NCBI GenBank assembly: GCA_032718475.1
Contig: JAUCBJ010007111.1
Span: 1 to 55,172 of the forward strand
Direction: 5' to 3'
Length of the DNA: 55,172 nucleotides
DNA from: Nemertoderma westbladi
Lineage: Eukaryota; Xenacoelomorpha; Nemertodermatida; Nemertodermatidae
Numbering within the stretch: position 1 is the first letter of the stretch; each line of letters starts with the position of its first letter. Shown in pieces: positions 1 through 11,533 of the stretch. The translations under genes and the position numbers were made by a program. The notes under the pieces were generated by a model. It was not told the DNA's origin. It searched no databases and saw nothing but the letters and a program-made list of their open reading frames with translations.

Positions 1-310
1 TTTATAATTAAACCTACCAGTGTACGACTAAAAAGCAGTACAGCACAAAATATTTCTAAGCCGTTCTTTCTTTGGCTCAAGACTGAATGTAAACACTGCA
101 CATAGGCATTGCGTCATTTCTCGGAAATTCTCTGTACAAGGAGCCACAAAAACGCTCTCATTGGCTGACTGAGCTGAGAGACGCCGTAGAACAAAGGAAA
201 TCAACACGTATGAATGTCAGCTGTTAACCGTAGTCATAGTAACTACTGTTCAAGAGTAGCTATCACCCTTTTGCGTCACGAATTGCCATAGAATCATAAA
301 ATATACCTTT
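1..310 (-). repeat. Fragment of a family 2 LTR (window edge)
   Basis: The start of the window resembles the internal part of the 1.2-kb LTRs at 41362-42546 and 52691-53866. Shared words include the ATAATTAA-CCTA-AGTGTA stretch (compare 53459 onward) and a block around ATTGGCTGA-CTGAGCTGAG followed by a purine-rich GGAAATCA stretch (compare 42300 onward). The match is patchy and cut by the window edge, so both borders are approximate. No gene is seen here. Confidence 0.4.
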
Positions 311-953
311 CACAGTACACATACGGAGGAAATAGGTCTTAGATCCTCTAAAAACACAGATACAGCAATAATACGGTCTCTTACACTTATTAAATCAACT
401 ACAGAGTATTTTAATGTAAAAGATAATAAAAATAACGGGGCAATTCAGCAAAGGCTTTTACAACGATCAAGCCTAAATAAACTACAGTATATGCAGACTC
501 TGAAACTGTTAGTTAGTATGCGTGCTAACACGGTAGTACGACTTACTCTTTAAGAGGGGATTGACCTTACAGTTATGACTGCCCCAACTTACTAACGGCA
601 CTTTATCAGACAAACTCTACACACGCCGCAATCTCTCCAAACTCAACAACAGTCAGACAGCAGCTCAGCCTACAATTATCTGAACAATCTGAGCAGGGTC
701 ACACGCCTTCTGCTCAATATTAGCCTACTAGGAAATAAAACCGACAGAAATAGGTAAAATCTCAATAAAAATTCAGGGCTGCAGTCCCTGATTAAGTACT
801 ACTAAGACCTACCAGTATACAATAATCAAATCGAATAATACTAAATGTACTTGTACAGCAGTACCGGTACCGGTGATGACAGTTAGGCCTACTGACCTAC
901 AAAGTACCGGTTCAGTTTTACCGGTCACTACGGTATTTTGCAACCTTATTGCC
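311..953. other. No gene seen; repeat-like noncoding DNA
   Basis: This stretch has no sustained coding frame. The words ACCGGT, GTACCGGTACCGGT and TAGGCCTAC recur; they are also frequent at 1120-1140, 2750-2760, 19190-19270 and 33290-33900, so they look like a genome-wide short-motif bias. At 940-970 an imperfect inverted repeat of 12-bp arms (CAACCTTATTGC / GCAATAAGATTG) sits at the left border of the L2-like insertion. Confidence 0.5.
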
Positions 954-1273
954 TACTGCAATAAGATTGTAAACTGTTACTGTTCGACAGAACAGTATTT
1001 TACTGTATTTAATGCTTACACTTGCAACCTTATTGCTTACTTATTGATCTGGATTACTGGTCTGATTACTGGATTGTAATGGTAAATCAGTAATTACCTC
1101 AGTCAGTTGGTGGACAGGCCTACCGCAGTACCGGTCCGTACTACTTTACTATACTACTATATCTGTATATCCTTTCTACTGCTGCACTGTTCTACAAGCA
1201 GGCACTGCAGCATTGTTTAACTCACGTACAACCAATACAGCTGCCTAACTCAAATCTACCATTACCGTGTACC

Positions 1274-2118
1274 ATGACGCGAACACGGGGACGATCATCC
1301 GTTGAATGTCAAACCGATGAAACCATTATCGAGTCTTTAAACGATATTAAAAACGAACTAAAGTCAATTCGCGCAGAGATGGCGAAGATTCCTTTCCTTG
1401 TTAAACTGGTTGACGATCTACATTCTGAAAATCAACAATTAAAATTAGCCAATGACGCACTGGCTCAATACACAAGGAAGTCGCACGTGTTGGTTCATGG
1501 TATTCCGGAGTCTGTTGACGAGTCGACGGAAGCTCTGGCTGTGGCGAGGTAGTCGAATCACTCAAAATCCAATTTACTATGGTAGACGTTTACCATCGTC
1601 TGGGGATACGTAAACCTGCTCTAAATAACTTGAGCAGTAATCCGCGTTCCCGGCCCTTGTTGATAAGATTCCTAGGTCACGGGATGTGTTTACTCGCCCT
1701 GAAGAATTGGAAGAATCTTCAATCAATGGGCTACTACGTAACAGATCATCTAACCCCGTTACGCGCAACTTTATTACGTGACTTGCAGAAAATGAAGCGC
1801 GCAAAGTTAATTCACTCGGCATTTTCCCGTAATGGTATTGTGATGTACAAGTTAACGGAGTCAAGCGCGCCCGTGCGTATTTTCACATCCGTGGAAATAG
1901 ATGATTTAAAGAAACGTCTCGCTCCGACCGCTGCTTACCAGGGCGGTATGTCGCCTCAAGGAGCTTCAACCTCTCCCGCGGCATCAGTACACTATCTGCA
2001 TCGACAATCGCAACGCACGGATACTCAGAATCCGACTAAACCGGATGTATCACGCTCAATCGCTACATCCAATTCTTTTATCGCGATTCAGGATGACGAC
2101 GATTCTCATAGTGTATAA
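1274..2118 (+). pseudogene. L2-like ORF1 (coiled coil plus RRM-like RNA-binding protein), frameshifted
   Basis: The frame opens with ATG at 1274 and encodes a basic N-terminus, a heptad-rich helix (residues about 18-65, including ESLNDIKNELKSIRAEM) and an RRM-like start (SHVLVHGIPESVDE). A TAG ends this frame at 1550-1552. The reading continues one base off-register through 2118, with conserved-looking RLGIRKP, RPLLIRF and LRATLLRDLQKMK blocks, then an acidic tail. The layout matches L1-type ORF1 proteins, which bind element RNA and act as chaperones during target-primed reverse transcription. That function is inferred from family knowledge. A single-base indel near 1550 explains the break. 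The intact copy at 36005 keeps only the last two dozen codons of the equivalent ORF. Confidence 0.6.
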
Positions 2119-2159
2119 ACTGCTTTGTCTACTGTTTTAAGAAAGGATATTTGTAGGAA

Positions 2160-2475
2160 GTTGTCTTTATTCTGAAAGAAAATTCAAACTCTCGGACTGA
2201 AATTGTTTTTTTTTATTCTGAAGAAAAAAATTTCAAACACCGAACACCGGTCTGTAATTGTTCTTATTCTGAAAGAAAATTCAAAGACCGGACTAAAACT
2301 CAAACACCGGACTGTATTTGTTTTTATTCTGAAAGAAAATTCGTATTTGTTTTTATTCTGAAAGAAAATTCAAAGACCGGACTATATTTGTTTTTATTCT
2401 GAAAGAAAATTCGTATTTGTTTTTATTCTGAAAGAAAATTCAAAGACCGGACTATATTTGCTTTTATTCAGTACG
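2160..2475 (+). repeat. Tandem repeat in the L2-like inter-ORF spacer
   Basis: About eight copies of TTTTATTCTGAAAGAAAATTC are interleaved with CAAAGACCGGACT blocks. The repeat starts about 40 bp after the ORF1 stop. It helps explain why the ORF1-ORF2 spacer is about 1.2 kb here but only 288 bp in the intact copy. Confidence 0.8.
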
Positions 2476-3340
2476 GAGATCCATATATTGGCATGAACTA
2501 TGTAAATTATAACAAGCTGCAAAATAATATGTGGTTGTATGATAAATTTACACTGTACCCAATTTGAGAATATCTTATATATATATGGGTATCTATATAT
2601 TTTTTTTTATATAAATATATCCCTCATGTTTTTTGTTACCTGTAACGGGGAGACAAGGCCATAACCCAACTTAAAATACTGGTGCATGTATAGCTATGTC
2701 ATAATATTATGTTGCAATATATTCTATATATCTATGTAATGCACTACCGGTACCGCACCAGTTACTACCATACTCCCGCATACACAAGCAAAAAGCATAA
2801 AAAATTCATATATGTGTGGAACTAACGAGCGTTGACGTTGTAGATAGATGTTAATATTCTTAATATGGGATTTGAGTATATATATAACATAAACGAAAAT
2901 CTATTATTATGCATTTTCCCAATTTTCCAATCTATGTATGTCACGTGTTGTATGATATATTTTTTTTTTCTATGCTTGCTTGTTATGCTAGTATTATGGC
3001 CGGTATTTAATCAGCTTATTATTGCCTTATATAATATATTATTTCCTCCAGTGTATGAGTACGTATGTATTTCCGTATTATATATATACAAAACATACAT
3101 ATTTATATATGTGTGTATAAACAATATCATTATTGTTTAATACAGACAATAATGCACTAATAATAAATTAATAGTACACTGTTAGTATATATTAACAGTG
3201 TATCTATCTATATGTGTATATATGTGTGTATGTGTATACATATTTTTGTATGTGTCTAAGTTACATCTATATTCCGTTATTTATTTTATTCTGTTAAGGC
3301 CTGTCCATCACTGATTGTATTCTGTAGCAATTACAGAGTT
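2476..3340 (+). other. AT-rich spacer before L2-like ORF2; no gene seen
   Basis: The stretch consists mainly of TATA and TATG microsatellite-like DNA. A 91-codon frame at 2865-3140 is hydrophobic and low in complexity. It looks like a by-product of AT richness and is not called as a gene. Confidence 0.5.
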
Positions 3341-6300
3341 ATGAAACAATCTCCAACCCCCCTCCACCAGTGCTGCGATTTTTGTTACTCAAACATTGAA
3401 GCCAGTGAGATTAAATTTTCATGTTCCATTTGCTGTCAAGTTTTTCACATGCAGTGTGGTAGTTTTTTGTCATCGAAAGAATTTTTTTCTGACCACAGTT
3501 CTCCACATGGATGGTGTTTATTTTGTTACATTTCAATTTTTCCCTTTTCTCTAATTGAAAGCGACGATAGTGATATTTTCGGGGATTATATAGACAACAA
3601 CAATCCAAGCCTAGAGTCACTTGATGGTATTTTTAGTTCCATTGACCCTGACGAAAATCTAATTAATTCTAACTATTCAAAAGGTTACTACAATGAAGAA
3701 AAGTTTGATACTGAATTTTTGAAAAAAGGCAAGGAATCACTGTCAATTTTTCATTTAAATATTCGCAGTCTGGCTTTAAATTTCTCACATTTGACTGATT
3801 ATCTGAATGCGCTTGAATCTAAAATTGATATCTTATGTTTCTCTGAAACATTTTTAACTAAAGAATGCCCTACGGATAAATTAAATATAAAAGGTTACCA
3901 GAAACCAATATGTGATTTTCGTCAGTATGGTCAACTCTCTAGAGGTGGTACAGCTATTTATGCGAGAGACGAATTAGACGTCAAGGAACGTGAAGATCTA
4001 AAAATAACTGGGCCAGAGAACACATGGGTTGAAATAGGTCGCTCCAAACTACTTAAACCTTTAATAGTAGGATGTGTTTACCGCTCAGAAAATATCAATA
4101 AGGAAAATTTCATCGCTGAACTAGACCATCGACTTTCGGCATTGGCAGAAGGTAATTATGAAGTCATCCTGACAGGTGACTTTAATATTAACACAATGAA
4201 GAAAAATATACATTCAGACAATTATTTAGATGTTCTTCACACGAATGGTTTTGCTCAAACCATTAAAAATCCGACGCGAATAACTAAATACTCTAAAACA
4301 TTGATTGATCACATCTGCACTAACATTACTTCATCAATATGTAATACTGGCGTTTTTCTTACAGAGATAGGTTCAACGGACCATTTACCAACTTTTTTAA
4401 TATTAACTAAATTTTCATCATTCTTTAAACCGGCCGAATCAAAAGTATCCTATGATTATTCAAAATTTAATGCAGGTTGTTTTTTACGCAAATTACAAAA
4501 TAACAATTCCTGGTCATATAAACATTCCAGCGTTCCAGAACATGAAAAATTTGATTTGTTTTACAAAAATTTTGAAGACATTTGCAAAGACCAGCTACCA
4601 ACTAGAACATTCACTAAAAAAAATATCCCACGTAAACCTTGGCTTACACAATCATTAATAAAGGCTGTTCATAAAAAAAATCGTCTGTATGCACTTTTCA
4701 TTTCAAAACCCACAGAGCAGAACCACAATTTATATAAACTTTACAGAAATAGTCTCACCACACTATTGCGCAGGGCAGAAAGAAAATACTATACCGAACA
4801 ATTTGAAAAAAATAAATCGAATATGAAAAAAACTTGGAAATGTATCAATTCAGCGCTGCATAAATCCAATACTAATTCAATTCCTAGGTCGCTAAAATTA
4901 AAAAATAACAATAACGATGAAATTTTCCTTACCAGGCCAAATGAAATGGCAGAAGAATTTAACACATTTTTTACTTCAATAGGACCGAAATTAGCATCAT
5001 CCATTCCACACTCTGCTCGCTCGCCTACTAGATTTATCAGACACAAAAAATATAACTCGTTTGGTATACTAGAAACATCTCAGGTTGAAGTACATTACTA
5101 CTTATTAAATCTGAGTGAGACTTCGGCCACTAATGACTCATTTCCTGTTAAACTGGTAAAATTAGGTGCCAATATATTAAGTTCCCATTTAGCTACCTTA
5201 ATCAATTCTAATATAAAAGCTGGTATATTTCCTGATAGCCTAAAGTTTGCCAAAGTAATCCCCGCTTATAAGGGCGGTGATCCATGTGACACTTCCAACT
5301 ACCGCCCTATCTCACTACTTCCAATTTATAGCAAAATATTTGAAAAAATTATTTATACACAGTTAGTTTCATATCTCGATAATAATCTAATCATATCACG
5401 CAATCAATTTGGATTTAGGAAAAAATACACGACCTCGGAGGCAATATTACAAATAGTAGAAAAATTGAGATCTATTCTAGATGAGGGTCACTCTGCTTGT
5501 GTGGTATACATTGACCTTAAAAAGGCGTTCGACACGCTAGACCACTCAATCTTATTAAAAAAAATGGAATCATATGGCATAAGGGGACTCCCACACTCAC
5601 TTTTCTCTAGTTACCTTTCGAATCGATCTCAATGTGTTTCTTTGGCTGGAACTTGTTCATCATATAAATCGATTTTCTGTGGTATTCCGCAAGGTTCAAT
5701 TCTGGGCCCAATACTATTTTTATTATATATCAATGACCTACCAAATTGTAGTGACTTCCTTACAACTTTATTTGCAGACGATACTTCTTTAATGCTACAG
5801 GATTTGGATCTTAAGCAACTTTCCAATAGAACTAATTTAAATCTCAATCTAATTTCCAATTGGTTAATTGACAATAAGTTATCCATTAATATAAAAAAAA
5901 CTGAGTACACTGTTTATACGAATAAGAAAAATATAGGCCCTTTTTCAACTATTAAAATTAACGAGAATGTAATTAACGGTGTTGATAATACAAAATACTT
6001 AGGTTTAATAATTGATAAGCAGCTGAACTTCCGGAATCATATACAATATATATATATAAAAAAATATCAAAGTCAGCTGGAATATTTTACAGGTTAAGAC
6101 ATATCTTTCCGTTGTACATTCTACGTGTTATATTCTTTGCCCTAATATATCCATATATATGGTATGGACTAATAGTTTGGGGGAGTACGTATACATATAT
6201 TACGAGGCCTGTTAGAATAAAAATTAATAAAATTATTCGCGTTATGACTTTTAATCACTACCAGGCTTCATCTTTTCCTATATATCAACAACTACACATT

Positions 6301-6597
6301 TTGCCATTAGAGCAATTGTATAAGTATCAAGTATGTAAATTTATGTTTGATATCCATAAAAATCCGCAAACACCCCTGTCACACCTATTTAGGAAATTCT
6401 CATCGATCCACACTTATAACACACGTGCGGCTGCTTCTGGGTGTTTTATATTTCCCCAGGTGCGCCTCAATATCGCTCACCAGTCTTTGGCCTTACAAGG
6501 CCCTCTAATATGGAATTGTCTTAATTCTAGTATAAGAAATATATCTAGTAAACCTATCTTTCTTAAAACAGTAAAACATTTATATCTCAATCCGTAA
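3341..6597 (+). pseudogene. L2-like ORF2: PHD finger, apurinic-type endonuclease, reverse transcriptase (frameshifted)
   Basis: The protein starts with a Cys4-His-Cys3 PHD-like finger (CDFCYS ... CSICCQVFHMQC ... CLFC). It continues with an endonuclease/exonuclease/phosphatase domain (FHLNIRSL, CFSETFLT, GDFNIN, STDHLP) and a reverse transcriptase (NYRPISLLP, YIDLKKAFDT, GIPQGSILGP, FADDTSL). The frame breaks near 6060-6097, where a TATA-rich stretch (IQYIYIKKYQ) suggests microsatellite slippage. The C-terminal part resumes at 6112 (MTFNHYQASSFP, YNTRAAASG, QGPLIWN) and ends at 6597. It is clearly related to the intact ORF at 36373-39642, from which most domain limits can be read. RT clades with FADDT and the GPLIWN tail are typical of L2/Daphne/CR1-group elements. 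The product would nick DNA and copy element RNA in the nucleus. Confidence 0.85.
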
Positions 6598-7305
6598 TCT
6601 GTTCATATTTTCACTGGTTTTTACATTATTTACTTTTTTCACTAATTTTAAAATTTGTTAAAATTATACTTATATACATAAATAGTGGTAGCGATAATGG
6701 TAGCATTTTCAACTCGAAATTACATAGCAAGGATTAAAATTCTCTCATGACAAACAGCATCAAGTAGGCATGACAGCAATTGTAATTTAAATATAATTAT
6801 ATTTTATATGTAAATATTAGTATCTCACTTTCTCACAGGCAGCCAATTTTACATACTTAGAAAATCAATCGCAGCACTCGTAAGACCCCCCCCCCCCCCC
6901 CCCCCCCACCCACCCCCCCCCCCCCATTCCATGTGCTCCACCTCTCTAGGGGGACAGTAGTTCACTAGCTCAGCTATCATACTGTCCTCCTGCCATATAA
7001 CAATATTCGTAAATTTAAACCCTGAGAAAATAATCAAACATACTGTATAGATATTCATTGATACTGGCCATAATACAAATATTCTATGCTGCTATTATTA
7101 TTTTTTCTTCTACATTCAGTAATTGCATATGTGTTTACTTTATTGTCCATTTTCTTTTTTTGATAGAGGGTTATGGCCCCCAGCGCCAGTATATTCAATA
7201 TTTGATTAATATTCAATATTTCATTTGTGCATTTATCAACTTGTTTCTTTCTTGTAAAATATAATAATAGTATAATAGTACTGCAATAAGATTATAAACT
7301 GTTAC
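6598..7305 (+). other. L2-like 3' region with C tracts; no gene seen
   Basis: The stretch holds two uninterrupted C runs (6886-6907 and 6913-6925) about 290 bp downstream of the ORF2 stop, then AT-rich DNA and a TAATAG-rich end. The short frames at 6849-7264 are a poly-Gly by-product of the C run on the reverse strand and AT-rich noise. Confidence 0.6.
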
Positions 7306-8519
7306 TGTTCGCGCTTTCGAAGACCTTTAGCAGTTTAACCTGCCAAAATTTATATGTCTTTTAGTTAATTAAAACCACTTTAGCATACGACAATAATTTA
7401 TGCTAATACGCAAAACATTAGCCGAAGTCAGCCCATGCGCGATCATTCACCCGATGGATCTACACCCGGGAGACTGAATTCGGATGCTTGAATTGTATTA
7501 TTACAGTGTAAGGTTGCAGTGTATACCTAATGTATTATTCGATAGATCGTTAATAATTAATCTCTGACAGATATTATTGGCTTTCGGGAAATATTAACAG
7601 TTCCTTTAGGACGTGGCGCTTTATCTATTTAAACAGAACTAAGACTTATACTAAACGCAACGATACTGCTTGGGATTGAAGTATAAAGCGTATTCTTTAG
7701 GAAATACTTTGTTACCAATCACAATCATACACACTATTCTGCCGACAGTCAGTACATTTGATCACACATAAAGAGAGCAGTAATTGACTCACGTAGGGTC
7801 TGCTAAATAACATTGGATTCAATACACACCACATTAATATAAATCGCAATTGTTATATATAGCCGGTCTCTCTAACCTGTAGTGTTATCAAGAAAATTGG
7901 GAATTGGGTGATTTATCCGTATTATCCAAATAGCAATATTTCCATCAACAAATATTTACAATTAATAACTGACGGTAAAATAACAGTACAAACAATATGA
8001 TTAATGAGTTAGGTGATATTCGATTCGTGAGATTAGGTAACAGTTTATACTTTCGATAATTCAAGCAGTTTACGGTACAGCAGTATCTATCCAAAATGCC
8101 GGTGTTTCTGGCTTAGACAGCAATAACAACAAAGTATCAAGAAAAAACAGTAAGACTGAACGGCAGAAAAGCTACACGTCGACAGGAAAAACCGCCCTGA
8201 TTGGCCCAAGCCAAACAAAGAACCACGCGGCCAATGGCTGTTTCCATGTCAGCAACCAGCTGCTAGATGTCGTAATATGAATCATCACGGCTAAACTGTG
8301 AAAGGTGGTTGATGCATTACAAGTTTTTTGTCTTACCATGTCCGCTAAAACACGTATATAGCAGAATGATTTTTATGTCCGTTAAAACACCTGTAAAGGT
8401 ACCTTGCGGGCGAGGGGAATATATATACAGTTAGAAAACCTTTTTTAGAGTATTCCAGCGCCTGGGGGGAACTGGCCAGCATAGGCAAACGTATCAGTTA
8501 TCCCACAAAAGCTTTTACA
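7306..8519 (-). mobile_element. Family 2 LTR, copy a (probable solo LTR, 1.21 kb)
   Basis: The sequence begins TGTTCGCGCTTT and ends GCTTTTACA, so it is bounded by TG...CA like copies b (41362-42546) and c (52691-53866). Shared blocks include GACCTTTAGCAGTTTAACC, GTTCCTTTAGGACGTGGCGC and CAGCGCCTGGGGGGAACTGG. Internal sequence does not follow on either side, which suggests a solo LTR. No 5-bp duplication is visible (left GTTAC, right CTCGC). Orientation is taken from copy c, where the coding ORF precedes it on the minus strand. Confidence 0.75.
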
Positions 8520-9462
8520 CTCGCAATCTTAAGTAATTAATTATACAGTAGGTTAGATCGTTTTGAGAATAGGACCATTGGAAAGAGCGCCCTCGATAAC
8601 CTCAGTACAAAGAAAATTAATACGGATTAACCGGATATAGCTTGTTATTATAAAACATAAATTATAATACAGTAGAACCATTAGGGTTGTAAATAAAAAC
8701 AAATTAAAATGAAGATAAACTGTATATATATATAAACTTATGTATTAAAAGAGGGCCCTATTTAATTATACAGTATACTGAAAATGGTTAGCGATACCAT
8801 AATTAGATTATCGATAGGGATGCGGCTTCCTTAAATGAGGCAATCCTTACGCAGCACAAAGAATTTTAAGAGGGGTCCCGATAAATTGCTCATTCATGCG
8901 TAACTGGTAACCTAGGCGATAGCTTGTCTTAAGTTTAGGCCCTTTGCTAACATTAACTCCAAAATAGTTACCAGTAGGGGAGCTGTATACCCTAGGGCTA
9001 AATAAGGCTGCAAGTCTATGGTTAGATGCTTCCAATAATGATCTCATTTAGTAGCGGTAAGTAATATATAAACTAATTAATCTAAAAATAGAAATCAATG
9101 TATAAAGTAAAAGTAATACAATTAATTAATTTAAAATAAAGTACAAATGAATAATTAATTTAGAATTAAATACGAATAAATAAAGTAAAATCAAACAAGC
9201 AAGCAAACAGTCGGCCGAAGCCGGAGGCGACCCGAAGGCTCCTCTTTCGATAGCTGCTACCCGAGGGTAGGGGTGGTCGCTACTCCTATCCCAAGATTGG
9301 CTCCCAGTTATTTAACTGGTACTCATAAACTGAAAGTAAAATAAAATACAAATAATTAATTAAAATTAAATATAAATAAATAGGATACCCTCTTGGGCCT
9401 CCAGGTGTACAGTTAGACAACACTGACACCATTGCGTATCGGATTGATTAATTGGGATAATC
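8520..9462. other. AT-rich noncoding DNA; no gene seen
   Basis: Most of the stretch is AATTAA-type low complexity. An island at about 9205-9320 is GC-richer (GGCCGAAGCCGGAGGCGACC, then CTACCCGAGGGTAGGGG) and is flanked by similar AAATAAAGTAAAAT/AAATACAAATAA blocks. It could be part of a short interspersed element, but I found no tRNA-like A/B boxes. The small minus-strand frame at 8847-9047 is not supported as a gene. Confidence 0.4.
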
Positions 9463-9509
9463 AATTAAACCCTAATTAGGAGTCGTAAGACGCCTATTAG
9501 GGTTTAATT
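9463..9509. repeat. Imperfect hairpin
   Basis: Arms of 21-22 nt (left 9463-9484, beginning AATTAAACCCTAAT; right 9489-9509) are reverse complements with few mismatches and a 4-nt GTAA loop. It sits just left of a GACACCC-rich palindromic region. Confidence 0.7.
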
Positions 9510-9520
9510 GTACTAATTAA

Positions 9521-10378
9521 TTGATGACACCTGTCAATTAGGGTCTAATTAATCTAATTGGGAGGTGTCACCCAGACAGTCTGGCGCCAATGACACCCAA
9601 TGACACCCATAGGGTGATAATTGGGTGTCATATGACACCCAATGGGTGTCAGTTGGGTCTAACTGTCACAGAGAGGACCAAGACCCTACTACTCACCGAA
9701 CACACCCATTCCAGTATGTTCAGACAGAACACTTTGATTTTGCACCGAACACACCCATCCTGTATGTTCAGACGGAATACCTTGATTGTGCACCGAACAC
9801 ACCCATCTTGTATGTTCAGACAGAAAAACACCTCAATTGTGCACCGAACACACCCATTCCTGTATATTCAGACGGAATACCTTGATTGTGCACCGAACAC
9901 ACCCATCTTGTATGTTCACACAGAACACCTTGATTGTGCACCGAACACACCCATTCCTGTATGTTCAGACAGAACACTTTGATTGTGCACCGAACATATC
10001 CATCTTGTATGTTCAGACAGAAGAACACCTCGATTGTGCACCGAACACACCCATTCCTGTATGTTCAGACGGAATTTCTTGATTGTACATGTACACCGAA
10101 CATATCCATCTTGTATGTTCAGACGGAATACCTTGATTGTGTACCGAACACACCCATCCTGTATGTTCAGACGGAATACCTTGATGATTGTGCACCGAAC
10201 ACATCCATCCTGTATGTTCAGACGGAATACCTTGATTGTGCACCGTACACACCCATCTTTTATGTTCAGAGAGAAGAATACTAATTAATTGATGACACCT
10301 GTCAATTAGGGTCTAATTAGCCTAATTAGGAGGTGTCACCCAGACAGTCTGGCGCCAATGACACCCAATGACACCCAT
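9521..10378. repeat. Direct repeat pair bracketing the minisatellite, plus a 24-bp palindrome
   Basis: About 90 bp at 9521-9613 (TTGATGACACCTGTCAATT through CAGTCTGGCGCC to GACACCCATAG) recur at 10286-10378, bracketing the minisatellite like flanks. Positions 9620-9643 form a perfect 24-bp palindrome centred on CATATG with GGGTGT/ACACCC arms. GACACCC is repeated in both orientations across the whole 9580-10480 interval. Confidence 0.75.
9690..10282 (+). repeat. Minisatellite, about 12 copies of a 49-bp unit
   Basis: The words CACCGAACACACCCAT, then TGTATGTTCAGAC, then GGAATACCTTGATTGTG recur at a spacing of 46-52 bp (unit starts near 9697, 9746, 9792, 9842, 9890, 9938, 9987, 10039, 10094, 10143, 10192 and 10241). 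Because the unit lacks stops, several overlapping frames stay open on both strands. They encode nothing recognisable and are treated as repeat by-products. Confidence 0.9.
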
Positions 10379-10475
10379 AGGTGCCATTGGGTGTCACCCA
10401 GACAGTCTGGCGCCAATGACACCCAATGACACCCATAGGTGCCATTGGGTGTCACCCAGACAGTCTGGCGCCAGT
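10335..10475 (+). repeat. 58-bp tandem repeat
   Basis: A 58-bp unit (GTCACCCAGACAGTCTGGCG, then CCAATGACACCCAATGACAC, then the CCATAGGTGCCATTGG link) is repeated about two and a half times. The same unit lies at the left flank of the 49-bp array at 9565 onward. Confidence 0.85.
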
Positions 10476-10660
10476 CAGTGTGGTCCAACTGTCACCGAGC
10501 CGCCCAAGACCCTACTACTTACGTCATGTCTACACTATCTGGTGCTGTACTCGACACATTTGTGGTCTCCAAATAATGCTATACTTGCTGTCAATTTGGC
10601 AGTTCAAAGAAAGTTCCATAGCATAACTGTTCAGTAAACTTCACCGGTACTAGTGCAGCT

Positions 10661-11533
10661 ATGGAGACATTCGCAGCTCAACAAATGTGGGGCCGTTCAA
10701 TCCAATACCATAAGTTGAGATACAAAGAGCTGCTCAGCGACGGCGATAGTTCAGTTTTTGCAACATTGCGAGACAATGCCCCATATGGTGATGATTATCC
10801 TGTGGAGAAATTTGAATGCATCAATCACGTTGATAAAATAGTTACTCACGGCCTGGAGAATGTTCGGCAAGCTAAAAAACTTGGAGGTGTTGGTGGTTTG
10901 ACACAGAAGAACATATATAAGCTTAGCAGCTTTTACCGGAATACAATCGTTTCCCAATCCGCTAATGTAAACTATAAAGAACTATCCGATTCTGCCCTGA
11001 CCAATCTGATAAAAACCATTACCACAGATATCAAAGCAGCCATCCATCACTACACGAACTATAAAGATCCCCGGAAGCAACATAAGTTTTGCCCTGAAAC
11101 TTGGTGCAAATTCAAGAAGAAGGACCCCAGCTATAAGAACAAACATTTCATCAAACCTGAGTGGCACCAGTTCATAATGCCGGTGTACGATAGGTTAACA
11201 GACCCTGAACTAATAAAGCGTTGTCTGCCAGGTTTGACCCAAAACCAGAACGAATCCATACACAGCCGCCTATGGGGTCGTATTGGAAAGGACAAGTTCC
11301 AAGGGCTATCAACTCTCTCTTTCTATGCTTACTATACAGCCCTGATCCACAATCGAGGTGCTTCAACCACAATGATTATAGCCAATGCCATCAATCTAAA
11401 TCCTGGACTAGCCCTTTTACGATCCTGTAGACAAAGAGATCGAAAACGTGTAGCCAAAAGTCTTACAATCAAGCCGTCAAAGAAAGCTAAAGTTGCCAAG
11501 GACACTTCCACTTATAAAGGCGGAGCATTCTAA
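10661..11533 (+). CDS. Mutator-type transposase-like protein (C-terminal part of the family)
   Basis: This is an uninterrupted 290-codon ORF starting with ATG at 10661. From the start it reads like the C-terminal half of the Mutator-like transposase family that is widespread in arthropod, mollusc and cnidarian genomes. The blocks are LLSDGDSSVF, PYGDDYPVEKFECINHVDK, GGVGGLTQKNIYKL, FCPETWCKFKK, DPELIKRCLPGLTQNQNESI and SRLWGRIGKD. The charged Lys/Arg-rich end resembles a nuclear targeting tail. The N-terminal catalytic half, including the first acidic residues, is missing, so it is unlikely to be an autonomous transposase. No inverted repeats immediately frame it. It could be the last exon of a larger gene, a truncated transposon, or a domesticated fragment. 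The absence of stops or frameshifts in a decayed neighbourhood argues for a young copy or for selection. Confidence 0.65.
   Translation: METFAAQQMWGRSIQYHKLRYKELLSDGDSSVFATLRDNAPYGDDYPVEKFECINHVDKIVTHGLENVRQAKKLGGVGGLTQKNIYKLSSFYRNTIVSQSANVNYKELSDSALTNLIKTITTDIKAAIHHYTNYKDPRKQHKFCPETWCKFKKKDPSYKNKHFIKPEWHQFIMPVYDRLTDPELIKRCLPGLTQNQNESIHSRLWGRIGKDKFQGLSTLSFYAYYTALIHNRGASTTMIIANAINLNPGLALLRSCRQRDRKRVAKSLTIKPSKKAKVAKDTSTYKGGAF

Larger units (their letters stand above)
987..7278 (+). mobile_element. L2-like non-LTR retrotransposon, copy 1 (near full length, decayed)
   Basis: The element carries ORF1 (coiled coil and RRM-like), a long inter-ORF spacer, and ORF2 (PHD finger, endonuclease, reverse transcriptase). 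The borders are inferred from a 33-bp flank at 954-986 that recurs with one mismatch at 7279-7311, consistent with a target-site duplication. The 3' end is a TAATAG-rich microsatellite at 7261-7280. A C-rich tract about 290 bp after the ORF2 stop has a counterpart at a similar place in the intact copy at 36005-40117. Both ORFs carry frameshifts, so the copy is dead. The right duplicate includes the first six bases of the family 2 LTR at 7306, so the insertion appears to have landed inside that LTR. Confidence 0.55.

Noticed and set aside
9205-9320. GC-rich island as a possible SINE or tRNA gene
   Set aside because: No convincing A and B boxes or cloverleaf could be drawn by eye.
9590-10288. 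Several overlapping His/Thr/Cys-rich frames on both strands
   Set aside because: They follow the 49-bp minisatellite, whose unit lacks stops; no independent coding evidence.
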